This document shows positions 47,001 through 61,300 of a stretch of DNA of 64,000 bases, one piece after another; the stretch's first letter is position 1, and the number at the start of each line of letters is the position of its first letter. The stretch is from Sporothrix humicola (Eukaryota; Ascomycota; Sordariomycetes; Ophiostomatales; Ophiostomataceae): positions 239,582 through 303,581 of the forward strand of contig WNYE01000052.1 of NCBI GenBank assembly GCA_021396245.1, in the 5' to 3' direction. Under the pieces are notes generated by a model, which worked only from the letters and a program-made list of their open reading frames with translations, was not told the DNA's origin and ran no database searches. The translations under genes and the position numbers were made by a program.

Positions 47001-49911
47001 TTAAGTATACTATGCTCGACTAAACTATATTATTTAAAAATCCCAGCTAAATCTTAAAGAAAGTACGGTAAAATTAAATTAACGTATACCCTGTCTTTTA
47101 TTTATTAGTACAAAAAATCGTATTTTATAACCGTTTAAGTATAAAGTATTATCTTATGTCGTTTTTATGTAAAAAAACTTACGTTTTTAAAAAAACGTTT
47201 TAATATATTTATTTATATTATTTTCTTTTAATATTGTTTATTATATTAACATTGTATTAGTTTTATTATAATATTTTTTTCGTCGTTTATCTTTAACGTA
47301 AATATATATCGTTATATACGGAATATTTTCTTTTTTTACTTTCGTTGTACTTTACCCGAGGTACCGTTAAAGACCGTCGGCCGATCGAAAATTATAATTA
47401 AAACCCGGGACAGTTTATAGTTTATTTTAAAACTAAGTATAAATGACGACGGGTGTACTAAATATATTTATAAACTTTTAGATTCGAACTATATTAAAGG
47501 ATTATATTTTCTCCGTTAAACCTCGTTTTAAGCCGTTACTTTTTTTTTTTTTCGTTAACACTTTAATTTAAACCTAAGCTTAATACGGTGTACTATATAT
47601 AAGTCTCGTCAACGGCGTAAAATCGCTAAACAAAGTTTTTATATAAACGTAATTATATTAAAACATTATATATTACTCGTCTTAATACTTACGCTCGTCG
47701 TTTCGTTAATACTAGTCTTAAAGGCCTTGTATAACATAAAGAACGTTATAACCGGTATAGTTATTTTATAAATATAACCTTTATAATTACTTTTCCGTTA
47801 TTTACGATTAACTTATTACTTAATTTAATATTACGGTATTAAACTTTTAAATCGATGGAGTGTAAACGCTTTTAGTCGTAAAATTTTCAATCTTAACAAA
47901 TATTTTAAATATAATTAACGAGGTGAAAAGTACGGCGAGGGCCGCGATAATACCTCCGGGCGTCTTTAGTTAAGTTAAAAGTATAATTAACGTAACCACT
48001 ACAACTTTACCGGACGTCGTTAATTAAACGAAAAGTATCGTTAATAAAGTAAAAAACGTTATTAGTACGGTTACTACGGTTAGTATCGGTGTTATAAAAA
48101 CGGCGTTACCGTATAATTATTTTATTAACTTACGTTAGTTTTACGTAAACATAACTTATACAGTAACGTATCGTAACTTACTAATAAATCTCTCCGCCAT
48201 TTTATTAAAGACCGTCGAAATATTTTTATAAAACACGTTTAATACCGTCCACGATATAAATACGGTACTACGACGATTAATTACGTTTTACGTTTAAAGT
48301 TATTTCGTCACCGTTTTAATATTAATACTGGTCGAGACGGTTTTTTTTATTATTTTTACGTATAGTTAACCTTTTATATTAACGGGGTTCGTTAAAACCG
48401 TACGGATAATAATTGTTATAACACTTAAGTTATTTCTTTACGTACCCTTTGTTACAACGATAACGATTCTTTTTATTATACAGTTTAAGCTCGGTTAACT
48501 TTTAACGTAAATTTACGTAAAATAAAACACTTTACCGCGGCTATTTTTAAGTTATCTTTTATACACTATGTTTACCACCCTAAAAACCGTCTACGCGGTT
48601 ATATACATTTAAAGAATAACGATAAAATACAAAACCGAGCGCGGCGATTAACCGAGCTTATTCACGGTATACCGTAAAGTATTACGGTTACCTTAAATCT
48701 TTATACTATACGCGAATATACGGTAAACGCGTTACGACGCCTCTTTTTAATCTTAGTAATATTATTATAACGGTAAAGGTTAAATTTAAGTTATATTAAT
48801 AACGTGGTTTTTTTAATAGTCGTTTAAGCGGTATATCTTTTTTAAGTAGTTAACGATATATATATAATATTTTTTTAAAATAAAATAAAATAGTAATAAT
48901 CGAAGTAAACGACGGTAGTATACTTTTACTTTTAAATTAAACGTAATAGTAAGGTAAGAGGTAAAAATAAGGTTTTAGTGGGGTTTCTCGCGCTTTAGTA
49001 TCGTTAATCGTAGATCGAAGCTCCCGCGTATTTTTCGAAGTCTAATAAATAAAATTTATTTTTTTATCTTTTATAGTTTACGCGCCTTTTAAATAAACTT
49101 ATTTTTTACCCCTTATATTTTATACGTTTAACGTAAGTTTATTTTTATTCTTTTACGAAGATTCTTTAAAATTAACTTATAACCTGTGTACGCCGTTAAG
49201 TAAAACTTTACTTTAATGCCCGTAGTTTAACCCGTTACATTATTACGGTACTCCGTAGTATATAACTAAAGATTACTTTTTTATTTTAGTTTATTATTAC
49301 TAAGTTTTTTTTTCACTTTAAGTTTTTATAACCTTCGAATAAAACTATAGTCACCGTCTCGGTATTATATTACGTGTGTACAAAAAGGTTCATTTTAAAA
49401 ACCTTTTTAGTATACGTATTTAAGTTAATTTATTTTCGAACACTTACTTATAAATTTATACACCTTTTAACAAAGTCTTATAGTTAACAATACTATTTCG
49501 AGCTTCCGTAGTTTACTTACCTTGTGGGTCTATTTTTAGTCCCGCGACTTGTATATCCGGATTTACAAAACCTTTTTTTAGTTTTATATAGCTTCGGCCT
49601 TATAGTTAAGTACTTTTTAAAAAGCTACGTTAACTTTTTTCTTTTCGGCACTTAACAAAGACTTTTACTTTTTTTTTGGGAAGTGTTTTTATAATATAAC
49701 GTCGCCGTTAATTTTGTATGACTTTTTATCTTTTGTAGAAAATTATATTAGTAATTTATATAGTAGTTCGTTGTTTTTTTTTAAGTTCGAATTATAAGTG
49801 GCTTTAGTACGAAATCTTTTTATATAAAACGTTTAATTAAAACTTTTATTTTTTCGTAAGCCCTTTTATTAAGTAAAAGCGGGTGGTTAACTTACTTTAC
49901 GTAATTATACC

Positions 49912-49944
49912 AATAATTTTAATTATTTTAATTATTTTAATTAT
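49912..49944. repeat. (AATTATTTT)n 9-bp tandem repeat
   Basis: About 3.5 copies of AATTATTTT in tandem in the AT-rich block. Confidence 0.65.
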
Positions 49945-51136
49945 ATTTTTTTATTATAATTACTAAGTTTTTTATATTACTTTATATAAAGTTTAAACGA
50001 CTAATCTTAGTTTTTATACCGTTTTATTAAATAAGTTATACGAAACTATATTCTAAGTTATATATTATTAATTATAAAAAAAAAGTTTAAAATTACGATA
50101 AAAGGCAAAACAAAGTTATTAAAATCGTGTACGCGGTGTATTCGAAGGTATAAAATGGTGAATATAGTTTCCCTCGGTGGTATTAATAACGTGTTACGGT
50201 GAACGGTATCGGTTTTTAATATATAAACCGCGGCCGAGTAAACATAGCTTGGTTTAAGGTTATCGTTAACGATAAGTTACGTTATAGTTATAACGTTATA
50301 TATAAACTATAAATAAACTTTGTTTAATTTCGTAAAACCGTTTATACGGGCCGGTAAAAAATATTAAATATTAAAGGTTAGTAAAGTTTACTTTTTTTTT
50401 ATTTTTTTTATTTTATATTATTGTTTAAGTTTTTTTTTAACTTTTTACGGTTAACGTTATAATTAAGAAGAATAAATCCATTGTAATTTTATTTAGTAAA
50501 AGTGTTTTTTTTTTTTTTTCTTTATTTCTTTTTATAATAAAAAGTTTTTCTCTTTTTTATAAAAGGTATTACGGTAAAAGTTTATTTATAAATAAAATAT
50601 ATAATTTTTCATCGTACTTTTTATACTCGTAATAAAAAGATTAAAATTATAAAAAATCGTAAATAAATTAACATTCAAAAGAAAAATTTACTTTCGTAAT
50701 AACGTTTTTAAACTTACGGTTTAAAAAGTTTTTTTCTACTTTCGACGTACGACGACTTTTCTTTTTATTAAATATATTAATCGAATCCCCTTTAACCGGT
50801 TATACCGAATTTATCGTCGAAATACTTATACTTTTTTTTTTCGTTTAAAATAATTAAATAAAGTCGACAACATAGTTATATTACGTAACGTAACTTTTAT
50901 ACATTTTTATTTATTATTAGTTTTCAGTTAGTATGTTAACGGTCTTTAAGAGTATACGTAACGGTTTTAATAAAATACTTTATAACTTTTACCGTAATGG
51001 CCAACTTCGTATCGATGGGAGTCCCACATTAAAAAAGACATCGTTTTATTCTATACCCGTGTAACGAGTTAAAGCTTTTGACCTAACGATTTTCCGTCGC
51101 TCTCGTCTCTTTTACTTTTATTTACGTGTTTAACCT

Positions 51137-51220
51137 AAGTTTGGGTGTAAGCTCGGGTGTAAGTTTAGACGTAAGTTTAAACGTAAGTTTAAGAGCGGGT
51201 TAAAGCGTGGATTTGGGAGC
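51137..51220. repeat. 12-bp minisatellite with strict period
   Basis: Seven units in exact 12-bp register, from AAGTTTGGGTGT and AAGCTCGGGTGT through AAGTTTAAACGT to GGATTTGGGAGC. The period is a multiple of three and both strands can be read through it without a stop in one frame, giving four-residue repeats. It is probably a RIP-altered relic of a repeat-containing gene. Confidence 0.7.
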
Positions 51221-54200
51221 GAATTCGGAATAATAGTTATTTTCCGATAACTAATAAAAATTACATCGTTATCGTTTAACATTTATAAAGTTAACGAGGA
51301 GTTATTATTATTAAAGTAATTGTTAAGTGTAAATTAATTAAAAAAAAACTTAAACTTTTCGTCGTTTATAAAAAAATTAAATATTTCCGTAAAGTGTGTA
51401 TATAACTCGCCGTTAAAAAAAGATAACGACTAAAGATTATAAAAACAATCTTAGTCTTATTATTAGTTATTAATATATATCCTCGATGGAATTAAATTAT
51501 CGAGTGGAGTGTTTTTAAAGTTGTTCGAAAGGAGGTGTACGAACTTTATACTTTATAAAATAAAAACTTAAAGGAGTAAGTCGTTTTTAATAAAAGGCGC
51601 GAGAAAAGTATCGTTATTTAACTAAGTATAACCTTAACGTTTATTCGGCGAGTTAGTTAATAAAAAAGTAAAGGGACGTATAATGGTTAATTAAGTGGAA
51701 TAAATAAGTTAATAAAAAGAAAAAAAGTTAAAAAAAAATAGACGAGGGAGAAGAAAAAAGAGGGAGAAAAAGAAAGACGTTTTTTTTATATACGTATAAA
51801 CTTAGTTATTACTTGTATACCGCCGGTTTTACGGAAGTATAAAAAAGTTTACGTTTGTTAACGGGAGGCTTTTCTCGTTAGTAAACGGTATTATTAATAA
51901 AGTTAAGTCGTTAAACTTTTTATACGTTTTATAAAATTGTGCCGGTAAAGATTTAAAACGAAATATAAATTCGAAGATTTTAACGAGTGGCGATATTACG
52001 TTAATATTACTCGTATAATTATATACCTTTTAAGTAGTTTTACTCCGTCGTATTTATTTTAAAGGTAACGTTAATTATAAAAAATAAAACTAACCGGTTA
52101 TTTACGATGTAAAAGGCTACGTTAAATAGTGTAAGTAGGGGTGTAGTTATATATAAAGGAGAGAAAAGAGACTAAAAGAGTACGATGTAGGTTACAATAG
52201 GTTTTTATTTTTTTTCTATAGTTGTTTTCTTTTTTTTTAAGTTAACTAAGTAACGTTTTACTTTTCTCCACCGACGTAGTTATTACTTTTTTTTTCGTTT
52301 ACTTTTAATTTAAAAACGTTTTCATTACTTTTTTTTAAAAAATACTTTTTCGTACATTTTTATAAACTACGTAACGTTATATACGTATAAACGTTAAAAA
52401 AAACAAAGTAAAGCTCGATTTAAAGTAAAAAAATAAAAAGTAAAAAAAGGTATAATAAAACGTAATATAATATAGTTAAACCGTGAACGAGAGTAAAAAA
52501 GAAAAAAAAAAACTTTTAAAATAAATATATATATAAAATTATAATATAATAACGGTGTAAAAAAAAAAAAAATAAAAAAAAACGAGTGACGAACGAAATA
52601 AAAATATTACGTATTAACGAAAAAAAAAAAAAAATAAAATAAATATCTATCGACCGCCGTCTTTACCGACGCTCGAGAGCGTCCGCTTTAAAGAGTAAAT
52701 TTACTTAAAATAAAAACGAACAAAAGTTATAAAGTTAATACTTTTTTTATTAACGGGCTCAGTCGTTTAATATCTTTTTAATTTTTTTTTTACTTTTAAA
52801 GTAAAACTAAATAAAATATTATACTTTTAAAAATAAAATAATAATAAATTAAAGTGTATTTATGTACGGTTAAGAAACTAAGGGTTTTAAAAGTATAATA
52901 TACGGAAGAAATACGTGGTTATAATAAGTAAAGTTAAAATAACTAACCGTAGTTAAAGGGTATAATATTTGGTAAACGGGGTGTTGTTTAAAGTACTTTA
53001 CGTAAAAACGTTTTATTAAGTTTCTTAAGAGTTATACTTTATTTTATTATATACCTTAGATTTATAATAATTCCTCTTTTAAAAAAGTTTTATTTAATTA
53101 AACATTAATAATTAAAAGTAAATAAAAAAAATAAATAATAAATAAATAAAGTTTTATACGCTCGTAACGTGTCGACAATAAAACGAAGATTCTTTTTTAC
53201 CGTTTCTTCTTAACCCCGAACGCTGTATTATCTTTACCGCCGCTTAAGACACTATTTAGTCGTATTTTTTTTAGTTAATATATTATCGTAAACGATGTTT
53301 CGGTAGTAGTTTACTTCGGGAAGGTAAAGTATATTATAAAAATAAAAAACGTTGAAACAGTTACGATAAACAAGGTTAAAGTAAGGCCGTAGTTACACGA
53401 TATATTTTACTTAACGGTAATTGGCTCACCTTAGCTTTTTATATGTTAGTAACGGCGATTAAAGAATTTTTTTTTTTATTTAAAGTTAAAATAACGATAA
53501 TATAAAATATATAAAATTTAATATTATAACCCTTTTTTAATAACTTATTTTAATAACCTTTACTTATTAACGATAAACTTAAAGCTAAAAAATAAAACCG
53601 TTTTTTACTTTTTTTAAAAAGTTATCTTAAATTACGTTATTATTTAATTTATAGTAAATGTATTAACACTCCGAATTTCGACAATAAAAACACGCTCGCC
53701 CAACATAACGTAAACGAGTATAATATTTATTACGTTTACAGGGTTAATTTTATATCTTTATTTAATTTAAAAAGTATAAGTGTTTTACGAACGATTTTAA
53801 AATTAAAAGTAATTAACTAATTAACACCGATAAGTATACAAACCGAAGACTATACTTTATTTAAAGTTATTCGAAAGTTTATTTTAAACTTTATTATACT
53901 TTTATATTTTAAAGTAAGTATATATAACTTAAACGTAAGTATACGCGCGGTTATTACACTTATTTATAACTACGAATAGTTAAAGAAGTATACTTTACAC
54001 CGTACGGACGACGGGTTTAAATGTTTAATATACTTTACGATTAACGAGTTTTTTTAGTACGTCGAAAGTAACCGTTATAATAGAGAAGTGGCGTGTAAAA
54101 TACTTTTGTTAAAATTTTTACGGTTTTTACGAACGTATTTTAAATAAACTAAATAAAAGATAACGGCGATAGTTCGTTTAAAAGAATATTAGTTAAGTAA

Positions 54201-54648
54201 GCCGGCCGTTTTTAAAAGTAGAATATAACGAGAAGTTTAATATTTAAAGTTTATATAATTAAGTTACTTTTATATTTAGTTACGATATATTATAATAACT
54301 TATTTAAAGTAAAATTTTTTCGTTTTTATTTTTATTTAGTTTAATTTTTATCGTTACTTTTTACTTATTTATTTCTTTTAAAAATACATAGATTACTTCG
54401 GTATTATACTTTACTTAGTCTTTTTTTTTATACTTAAACTATTAATATAAGTTAACGTTATTTTTAAAAGTTATACGTACTCCGTACGGTGTTATTTTAT
54501 TACTTTTAATCGGTTATATATTTAGTTTATTAAATATTATAACTTTTATTTTTTTATTATTAATATTACGATAAGTACAATACCGAAAAAACCAACTTAC
54601 GTTTTTAAAACGTCGTTAAGTTTATTCTTTAAGTTTTAAACTTATACT

Positions 54649-54698
54649 TAAAACCGGTCGATTAATTTCACTTACGTTTAAAACCGGTCGATTAATTT
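54649..54698. repeat. 30-bp direct duplication
   Basis: TAAAACCGGTCGATTAATTT occurs at 54649-54668 and again at 54679-54698, so a 30-bp unit is duplicated in tandem without further change. It may be younger than most of the mutation around it. Confidence 0.75.
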
Positions 54699-55029
54699 TA
54701 AATAACTCTTAACTTAAACTTCGACGTTTTATATTTAAATTTTAAACTGGTTCGTACAGTCTACCCACGGTTAACGACCGTGTTTCGAAGCCGGCGAGTT
54801 ACGTAACGTAACGGACGTGTCGTTAAACTTCGGCGTTAAAGGCGTTAAACCTAGGTCGTTTTACGGGTTTAAACGGTTAAAATTTAAAAAAGTTACCGTG
54901 TTTATTAGAAAAAGTTAGTTTACGTTAAAAAATAAATTTATAGTTTTAAAAAGAACGTTTTTAGTTTCTCGTTTTTAGTTTTATATACTACTTTATTATT
55001 TATAGTTTATTATAGTATATAAAGGTAAA

Positions 55030-55380
55030 AAACGGTATTCGATAAGAATTATAGTTTTTGTTTATACTTTTAATTTTACGTTAACTTTTGAAAAAGGTAT
55101 TCGTGCGTAATTATTTATAGTTTTTTTTTATACTTTTAAGGTATTATTTTAAGGCTTTTAACTTCGTTTAAGACTCGATTACTTATTTTTGTAAAATAGG
55201 CTTAGATTTATAATTATTATACGTTTACCGTTAGTGTTATTTTAAAACTTTTTTTTTTAACGTTTTTTTTAAAGGCTTTAAATACGTATATTATTTATAG
55301 CGCGTTTACCGGTTAGTTTTATTTTAAAGTTTTTTTTTTTTAAAAAATATTCGTTAAAACTTCAAATACGTTTATTTTAA
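55030..55380. repeat. Cluster of degenerate 60-80 bp tandem repeats
   Basis: Two imperfect copies of a unit beginning GGTATTCG lie at about 55034-55095 and 55096-55160. Two copies of another, beginning CGTTTACCG, lie at about 55222 and 55303 and share the following TTAG-GTT-TATTTTAAA, T-run and AATACGT parts. The copies are diverged, consistent with old tandem duplications inside the RIP block. Confidence 0.5.
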
Positions 55381-58300
55381 TAACGATGGTTAAGTTTTAA
55401 GTCTTTATAGTAAACGCTCGATTCCCTCCGCTACCGTTAAGTTTAATCTATAATATACTATCGCGTAAACAATCGCCGAAGTGGTTAACCTTTAATAAAT
55501 TATTTAAAAATAAGTATAACGTTTAACGTTATAACTATAACGTAATTAACCCCGTTTATATAATAGTCGCCTTTAATATAACCCGTTCGATAAAAAAATA
55601 TTTAAAAAGTAGTTCGTAAAAAAAGTATATCGTATTAATACTACGTAAAACTAAATAAGTGTACCGTTTATTTATAAATCTTTTTACGTTAACAAGTATA
55701 TCTTTTACCCGTCGTCTCACTTTTTGTCGTAATATATTCTTTATATACTATACACCCGCTTATCCTTAAAAGATATAAATACTACCAAAGGTTAAGTAAT
55801 ATACGTAAACCTTAATACACGTTTTATCGGTACGTGGTAAACGTTATACTTTTTATACTAAGTAAAAATATAAAGGTTAAAGACTATAACCGATAAAGAG
55901 TAAACGCGTAACTTAGTACGGTCGAGCCTTTTAAACAACTTAAAAAAAGAAAGATAGTATATTAACGGTAAATATATAAAAAATTAAAATCCGTGTACGT
56001 ATCGTTAAATTCGTTTTTCGTAATATTAAATTTTTTTACAACTTAATTATTTTGTCGATAATATCCGCGTCGTTTGTTACTTTTTATATTACACGGTCGT
56101 TCTTCGTTTTAAATAAGTTTCCGTTTTAAACGGTTAATATAAATACATAACCGTAAAAAACTATACTCGGCGCGGTTTACTTATCGGTCGTTATTTTTGT
56201 TTTTTTTTTTATCGGTTACTACCGTAGTAGTTATAATTAAGTTAAAAAACTTACCGTTTACTATAGTCTTTTTATTATTAGTTAGTTTTTTTTCGATATA
56301 ATTTTATAAAGTTTCGTAGTTAATATACTTTAGTTAATATATACGAACGGTTATAATTAAAATCTTTAAAGTTAGTTTTACGTTTAAAACGAACGTACTT
56401 AACTGTTTTTTTAAAAAGTCAATTATACTTTCGTTTACCGTTTACAAGTATATTTTTTTTTAACCGTTTTTTAAAAAAAAAAAAAAAACTAAAAAAAAAC
56501 TTAAGTTAACTAATAAATAAAATTAATCGTTTGTATATATTATTATCGAAGTTATCTTAAAAAGCATTAACGTTACTTTATATTACGTCGTCTTATACCG
56601 GTTTCGCTTAAAACGCCGTTTATATAAAACGATAAAAAAACAAAATAAAACGCGCCTCCGTCAACAAAACCTCTTTAATACACTCTTTTAAACAAGTCCG
56701 TACGACAGTAAAGTCGATTTAAACCGGACGACATCGGTTAATATAATGTACCTTACTGTACCCTTACCCGTTACTTACAAAAACGTAAAGTAACTATATA
56801 CTTTTTTTTAAAAAAGATTAACTGTAACGTCCGTAAAAGCGCATATATATTATTTATAACTAGTTAATTTTCGATTTAAGTAAATATATAATTAAGTAAA
56901 AGTAATACGTAAAGATTTTATCGACGATTTCTTTTAACTTTTGTAAATTAATAAGACATTTAATTAAACTTATTTTTAATTGGTTGTATAATAAATAAAA
57001 AATATTTTCGGTTAAAAAAATATAAATATATAAAAATAAATTAAACGAACCGAAAATAATAAAAAAATAAATAAAAAAAGACTAATATATTTTTTTATTA
57101 TTATAAGTAATCGTTCGTAAATTTTTTTTAAAATAAAATACGTAAAAATTATTTTTATTACGGTAAGTAATATAATATTACTTTCTTTATATTTACTATA
57201 ATACGTATATACTTATTCATAAACCTTTTAACTTTAACGATTTCACGAACCCAACGACTAAAAGTTTAACTAACAAAGTCTAAGTCCGACGTTAAATGTT
57301 ACCTAACAATCGTTTACTTACCAACGGTGTCTTTAATACTTATTACTACGACTACGACTATAAGTGGTTATAAAACAAGTATTAACTTTACTTTTTTTTT
57401 TTTTCTCTTTGTAAGTTAATATATATAGTTTTCTTTAAACGACGACCCCCGTATATATATTACTTAACTTTATATACTTTAAAAGACTTTATACACGGTT
57501 TAATTTAAACTAAAGAAGGTTTTTTCCCGTCGTCGAGACTTAATATTATTCCGGGGATTTCCGTTTTTAAGTAATAAAAATAATCGTTGTTATTAGTAAC
57601 GAGAACTATATAATTTAAAGTAAGTATTTTACGTTTACGTTTAAAGTCGTCGTAATCGTAAGTAAAAATAATAATAGTAACCGTAATGGTGAAGAAAATT
57701 AACGTAAATTTATAACCGGTTTAAACGACGTCTCCGTAGTATATTAGCTTATAGTAAGGGATATTATCGTTAACGTTAAACTTTTTAAAAAAGGTGTAAA
57801 ACCCGTAAACGTGGTCGGTAAAATAACTTTTAGTTATAAGTATATCGATGGTTACGAAGAATTAAAAAATCGTAAATATAGTTAAAGCCTCGTCGTACTC
57901 GGAGATTTATTATAAGTAAACCGTAACTAAGACTTTATAAATAAATAAAATAATAGTGTAAATAGTTATAACGACTATATCGGTAAAAACGTTACTTTAA
58001 AGCGTTTAAAACGTGTTATTTAAGATACCGTCGGTAGTATTAATATAGTCGGTTTAAGCTTAGTCTTTTAAGACGATTACGAAGTGTACGTTAATTAAGT
58101 TAAGGTTAACGATACTTAAAAAAAAAATAACGAAGAATAAAAAGGAAAAATAAGTTTAAATTATGTATAAAGACGATATTATACATAAAGAGATAATCGA
58201 TAAAAGGTGTAAGTAGTTTAAAAAGTACTTAGTATAAGTGTCGTAAAATAAAAATTATTAAAGACGTTAATAAAGTATAAAAAGATTAACGGTTTTAAAC

Positions 58301-61300
58301 TTATTTTTTTATATAATTTTATTTTAATAAAACGGTTACTATTACCGGTTAACGGCTTTTCGTTAAATTAAAGTAACGAAGTTAAACGTAACTAAGTTAT
58401 TTAAAACCGTATAAATAAGTTTTTATACGTATAACTTAATAACGTTAAAGGTCCGTTTATAGTAAAGTAATTATACTATACTACGTAAAAGACTTATTCG
58501 AATTTACCTTACCGTTTATCTTTGGTTAACCGTTTTACTTAAACTTTAATTTTACGTTACGCGTAACGGTGGGTGCCGTCGTTTAGGTGAGTATTTAAAT
58601 ATTAAAAAAGTAGTTTATGTACGACGGGGGAAAGACGTTTTAAATCCGTATTGTGACCGACGCGATTAATTGCTGGGTTAAACTAAGTTAATACGTATAA
58701 AATTAACGGTGGTTTAAGTTATAATGTATACGATATTATTTTTAAAATATTTATATAAATTTATTATTAATATTTATATTTTTTTTAACTGTTTATTTAT
58801 GTAATAAATTTTGTTTATTTATTTTATTTACTTTTTCGATATAAGTATATAAACTAACGTATATTATTTTTTTTAAAAAACTTAATTAAAAAATTAACGA
58901 TACTCGTTTTATTTTTTACGGTATAATAAGTAATATATTACTTTTATACGTTTAAGCCTTTCGACGACTTACACCGGTACCGGGGTTTTAAAACGGGTTT
59001 TTAAAAAAGGAATCGTTTTAGTACTCACGGTTTAAACGCCGGGAGAAAAGGTTCGTTTTTAAGTTTTAATAGTTTTTTAATTAAGTCGAATATACGAATT
59101 TTTAAATATTAACGTTTTTTAATCTTTTATTTTTTATTTCTTTTATATATTCGCGAGTACGACGTATTAACGTATAATAATAAATAGTAACGGCGTATTT
59201 ATATTATAATATTTAAACTTTACAAGTGTTTAAGTTATAATGGGTAGTTTAACGATAAATAAATTAAAAAAGTAAAAAATAAATCTTTATTAAAGAAAAA
59301 ACGAATAAAGTAAAATTATAGTAAGTGTACTTTTACCACGACCGTTTTTAAATACTACACTGTTGTAAATATTGTTTAACGCCGTAAGTAATGTTAGTTA
59401 GGATAGTTTACCGTACTTTATTAATGTCTTTTTTAATAATCGCTTCGTTTAAAGTAACCGTAATTACGTTGTTTATAAAGGCGAAAGTTTCATCGAAAAC
59501 TTAACCCGTATCGAAATTTTCGTTTACGAAAAAAGAAATAAACGTCGTGTTCGTATAGTTTAAGTTAAACTACGTATATAACGAGCTTTAATAAAACGTA
59601 GTTATTTAATACGGTTTAATTTCCGTTTAAATTACACGACGGCTCTTATTAACGTTAAAAACACCGTTTTTTAAAACTATTTCCGTAATAAAACGGCCCG
59701 CCATTATAAGTTGTAATTTTATAAAGCGAGGATAAACGTAAAATATATTAATTTTATAAGTTATATAAACTTTCGTTAATAATAATTACGTTAATGGAAA
59801 ACCGAATATAACGTACGTTTAATAAACTTTATAACTATACTTAAACCGGTGCCGATTAAAACCGGGAACGTCGTACGGTCGGTTATAACAACTTTACTAT
59901 TTCGGTTTACGGTAACTTAAAGTTAATTAAAGTTAAAAATAAATTAAGTATCGTTTAAAAAAAAAAAAAAACAATCGGCCGTATTAAAAAAATAAATTAA
60001 CGGCGGTTTAAACTAAGTAAGTAAAACTCAATGTACTTTACGACGATTATAAGTTTTTACGTTAAACTTAACCTTATAACGGCTAAAACTTACGTAAAAA
60101 AAGTATTACTTAATATAAACGTACTTTTTATAAACGAAAAGGTTATAACACACCTTTACGACGACTAACCGAAGGCGGTACCGTTAAAAACGATCGTTTA
60201 CGACGCCGTCGAGGACGACTTACCGGTAAGTAAAGTAAACGTAGTTACGAAAATAAATAACTGGTTAACGGGTAACAAGGTTGTTCCGTATATAAGCGTC
60301 GTGGTATTCTTGTAAGGTACCCGGACACCCACCGTAACGATAAACGGGTTATAAACGAACGTTACTTAAACGGTTACGATTAAGTGTAACGTAAAAGGTT
60401 TTATTTTATAATATAAATATAAAATTAAAGTTAGTGCGTTGTATAACGAAAATAATAAAACGACGTTATAGTTAGGTTATATAACTACGGTGTAATACGT
60501 TAAAGATTATTTTTAAAACGAAGAAATAAAGTAAAGTTTTCGAAGTAAAATTAAAAAAAAAACCACTTTTAACTTAACGGTATTATAAGTATAAATAAAA
60601 TAGTATATTAACGTTATTTTTTAAAACGGTTTAGTTCGTTATTTTTATATTATTTTATACTTTAATAGTTAAAAGATATTACCTTTTGTTACTTTTATAA
60701 CTAACTACGACGGACTTTTTTTTTTTAACGAAATTAATTTTATTATAGTTTTATTTAATAAAACTTTAATCGTTATTAAAGTAACACCGTAGTATATATA
60801 ATAAATTAAAGCGATACTTATTTTTACGTTAACCGAAAAAATTATATAATTAACGAAAAAGAACGGACGATTACGTACGGAGTTAATATACGTATATAAA
60901 AAATACGTAACGTATAACCGACTGGCCGTAAAGGTTATATACATTATAACTTACTTTAAGTAATTTTTACTTTGAGTTTAAAAGTTAAGTATAATAAATA
61001 ACGGCGGTATAAACGAGAAATTTAACTAAAGTATTATATATATTTTTATTAATAAAATTTTTAGTTAAAATTAAACTTTTATCCGAATACCGTTTTTAGT
61101 TTTATAAAACTAACTTATATAAATTTTTTTTTATCTTTTTTCCGCCATTTATATTTATTTTTTTTATAATACCACTTCTAGTAAATTAAAACGTTATTTT
61201 AAGTTATATTTTAACGTTTACGTTTATACCTCCGGTTACGTTTCCTACGATATTAATCTTATTTATAATACTAACCACGGTTTAAACAACGTAAATTATA

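Noticed and set aside
60705..60944. 79-codon Tyr/Ile-rich minus-strand frame
   Set aside because: AT-rich low-information sequence in the RIP block; no signal of a real gene.
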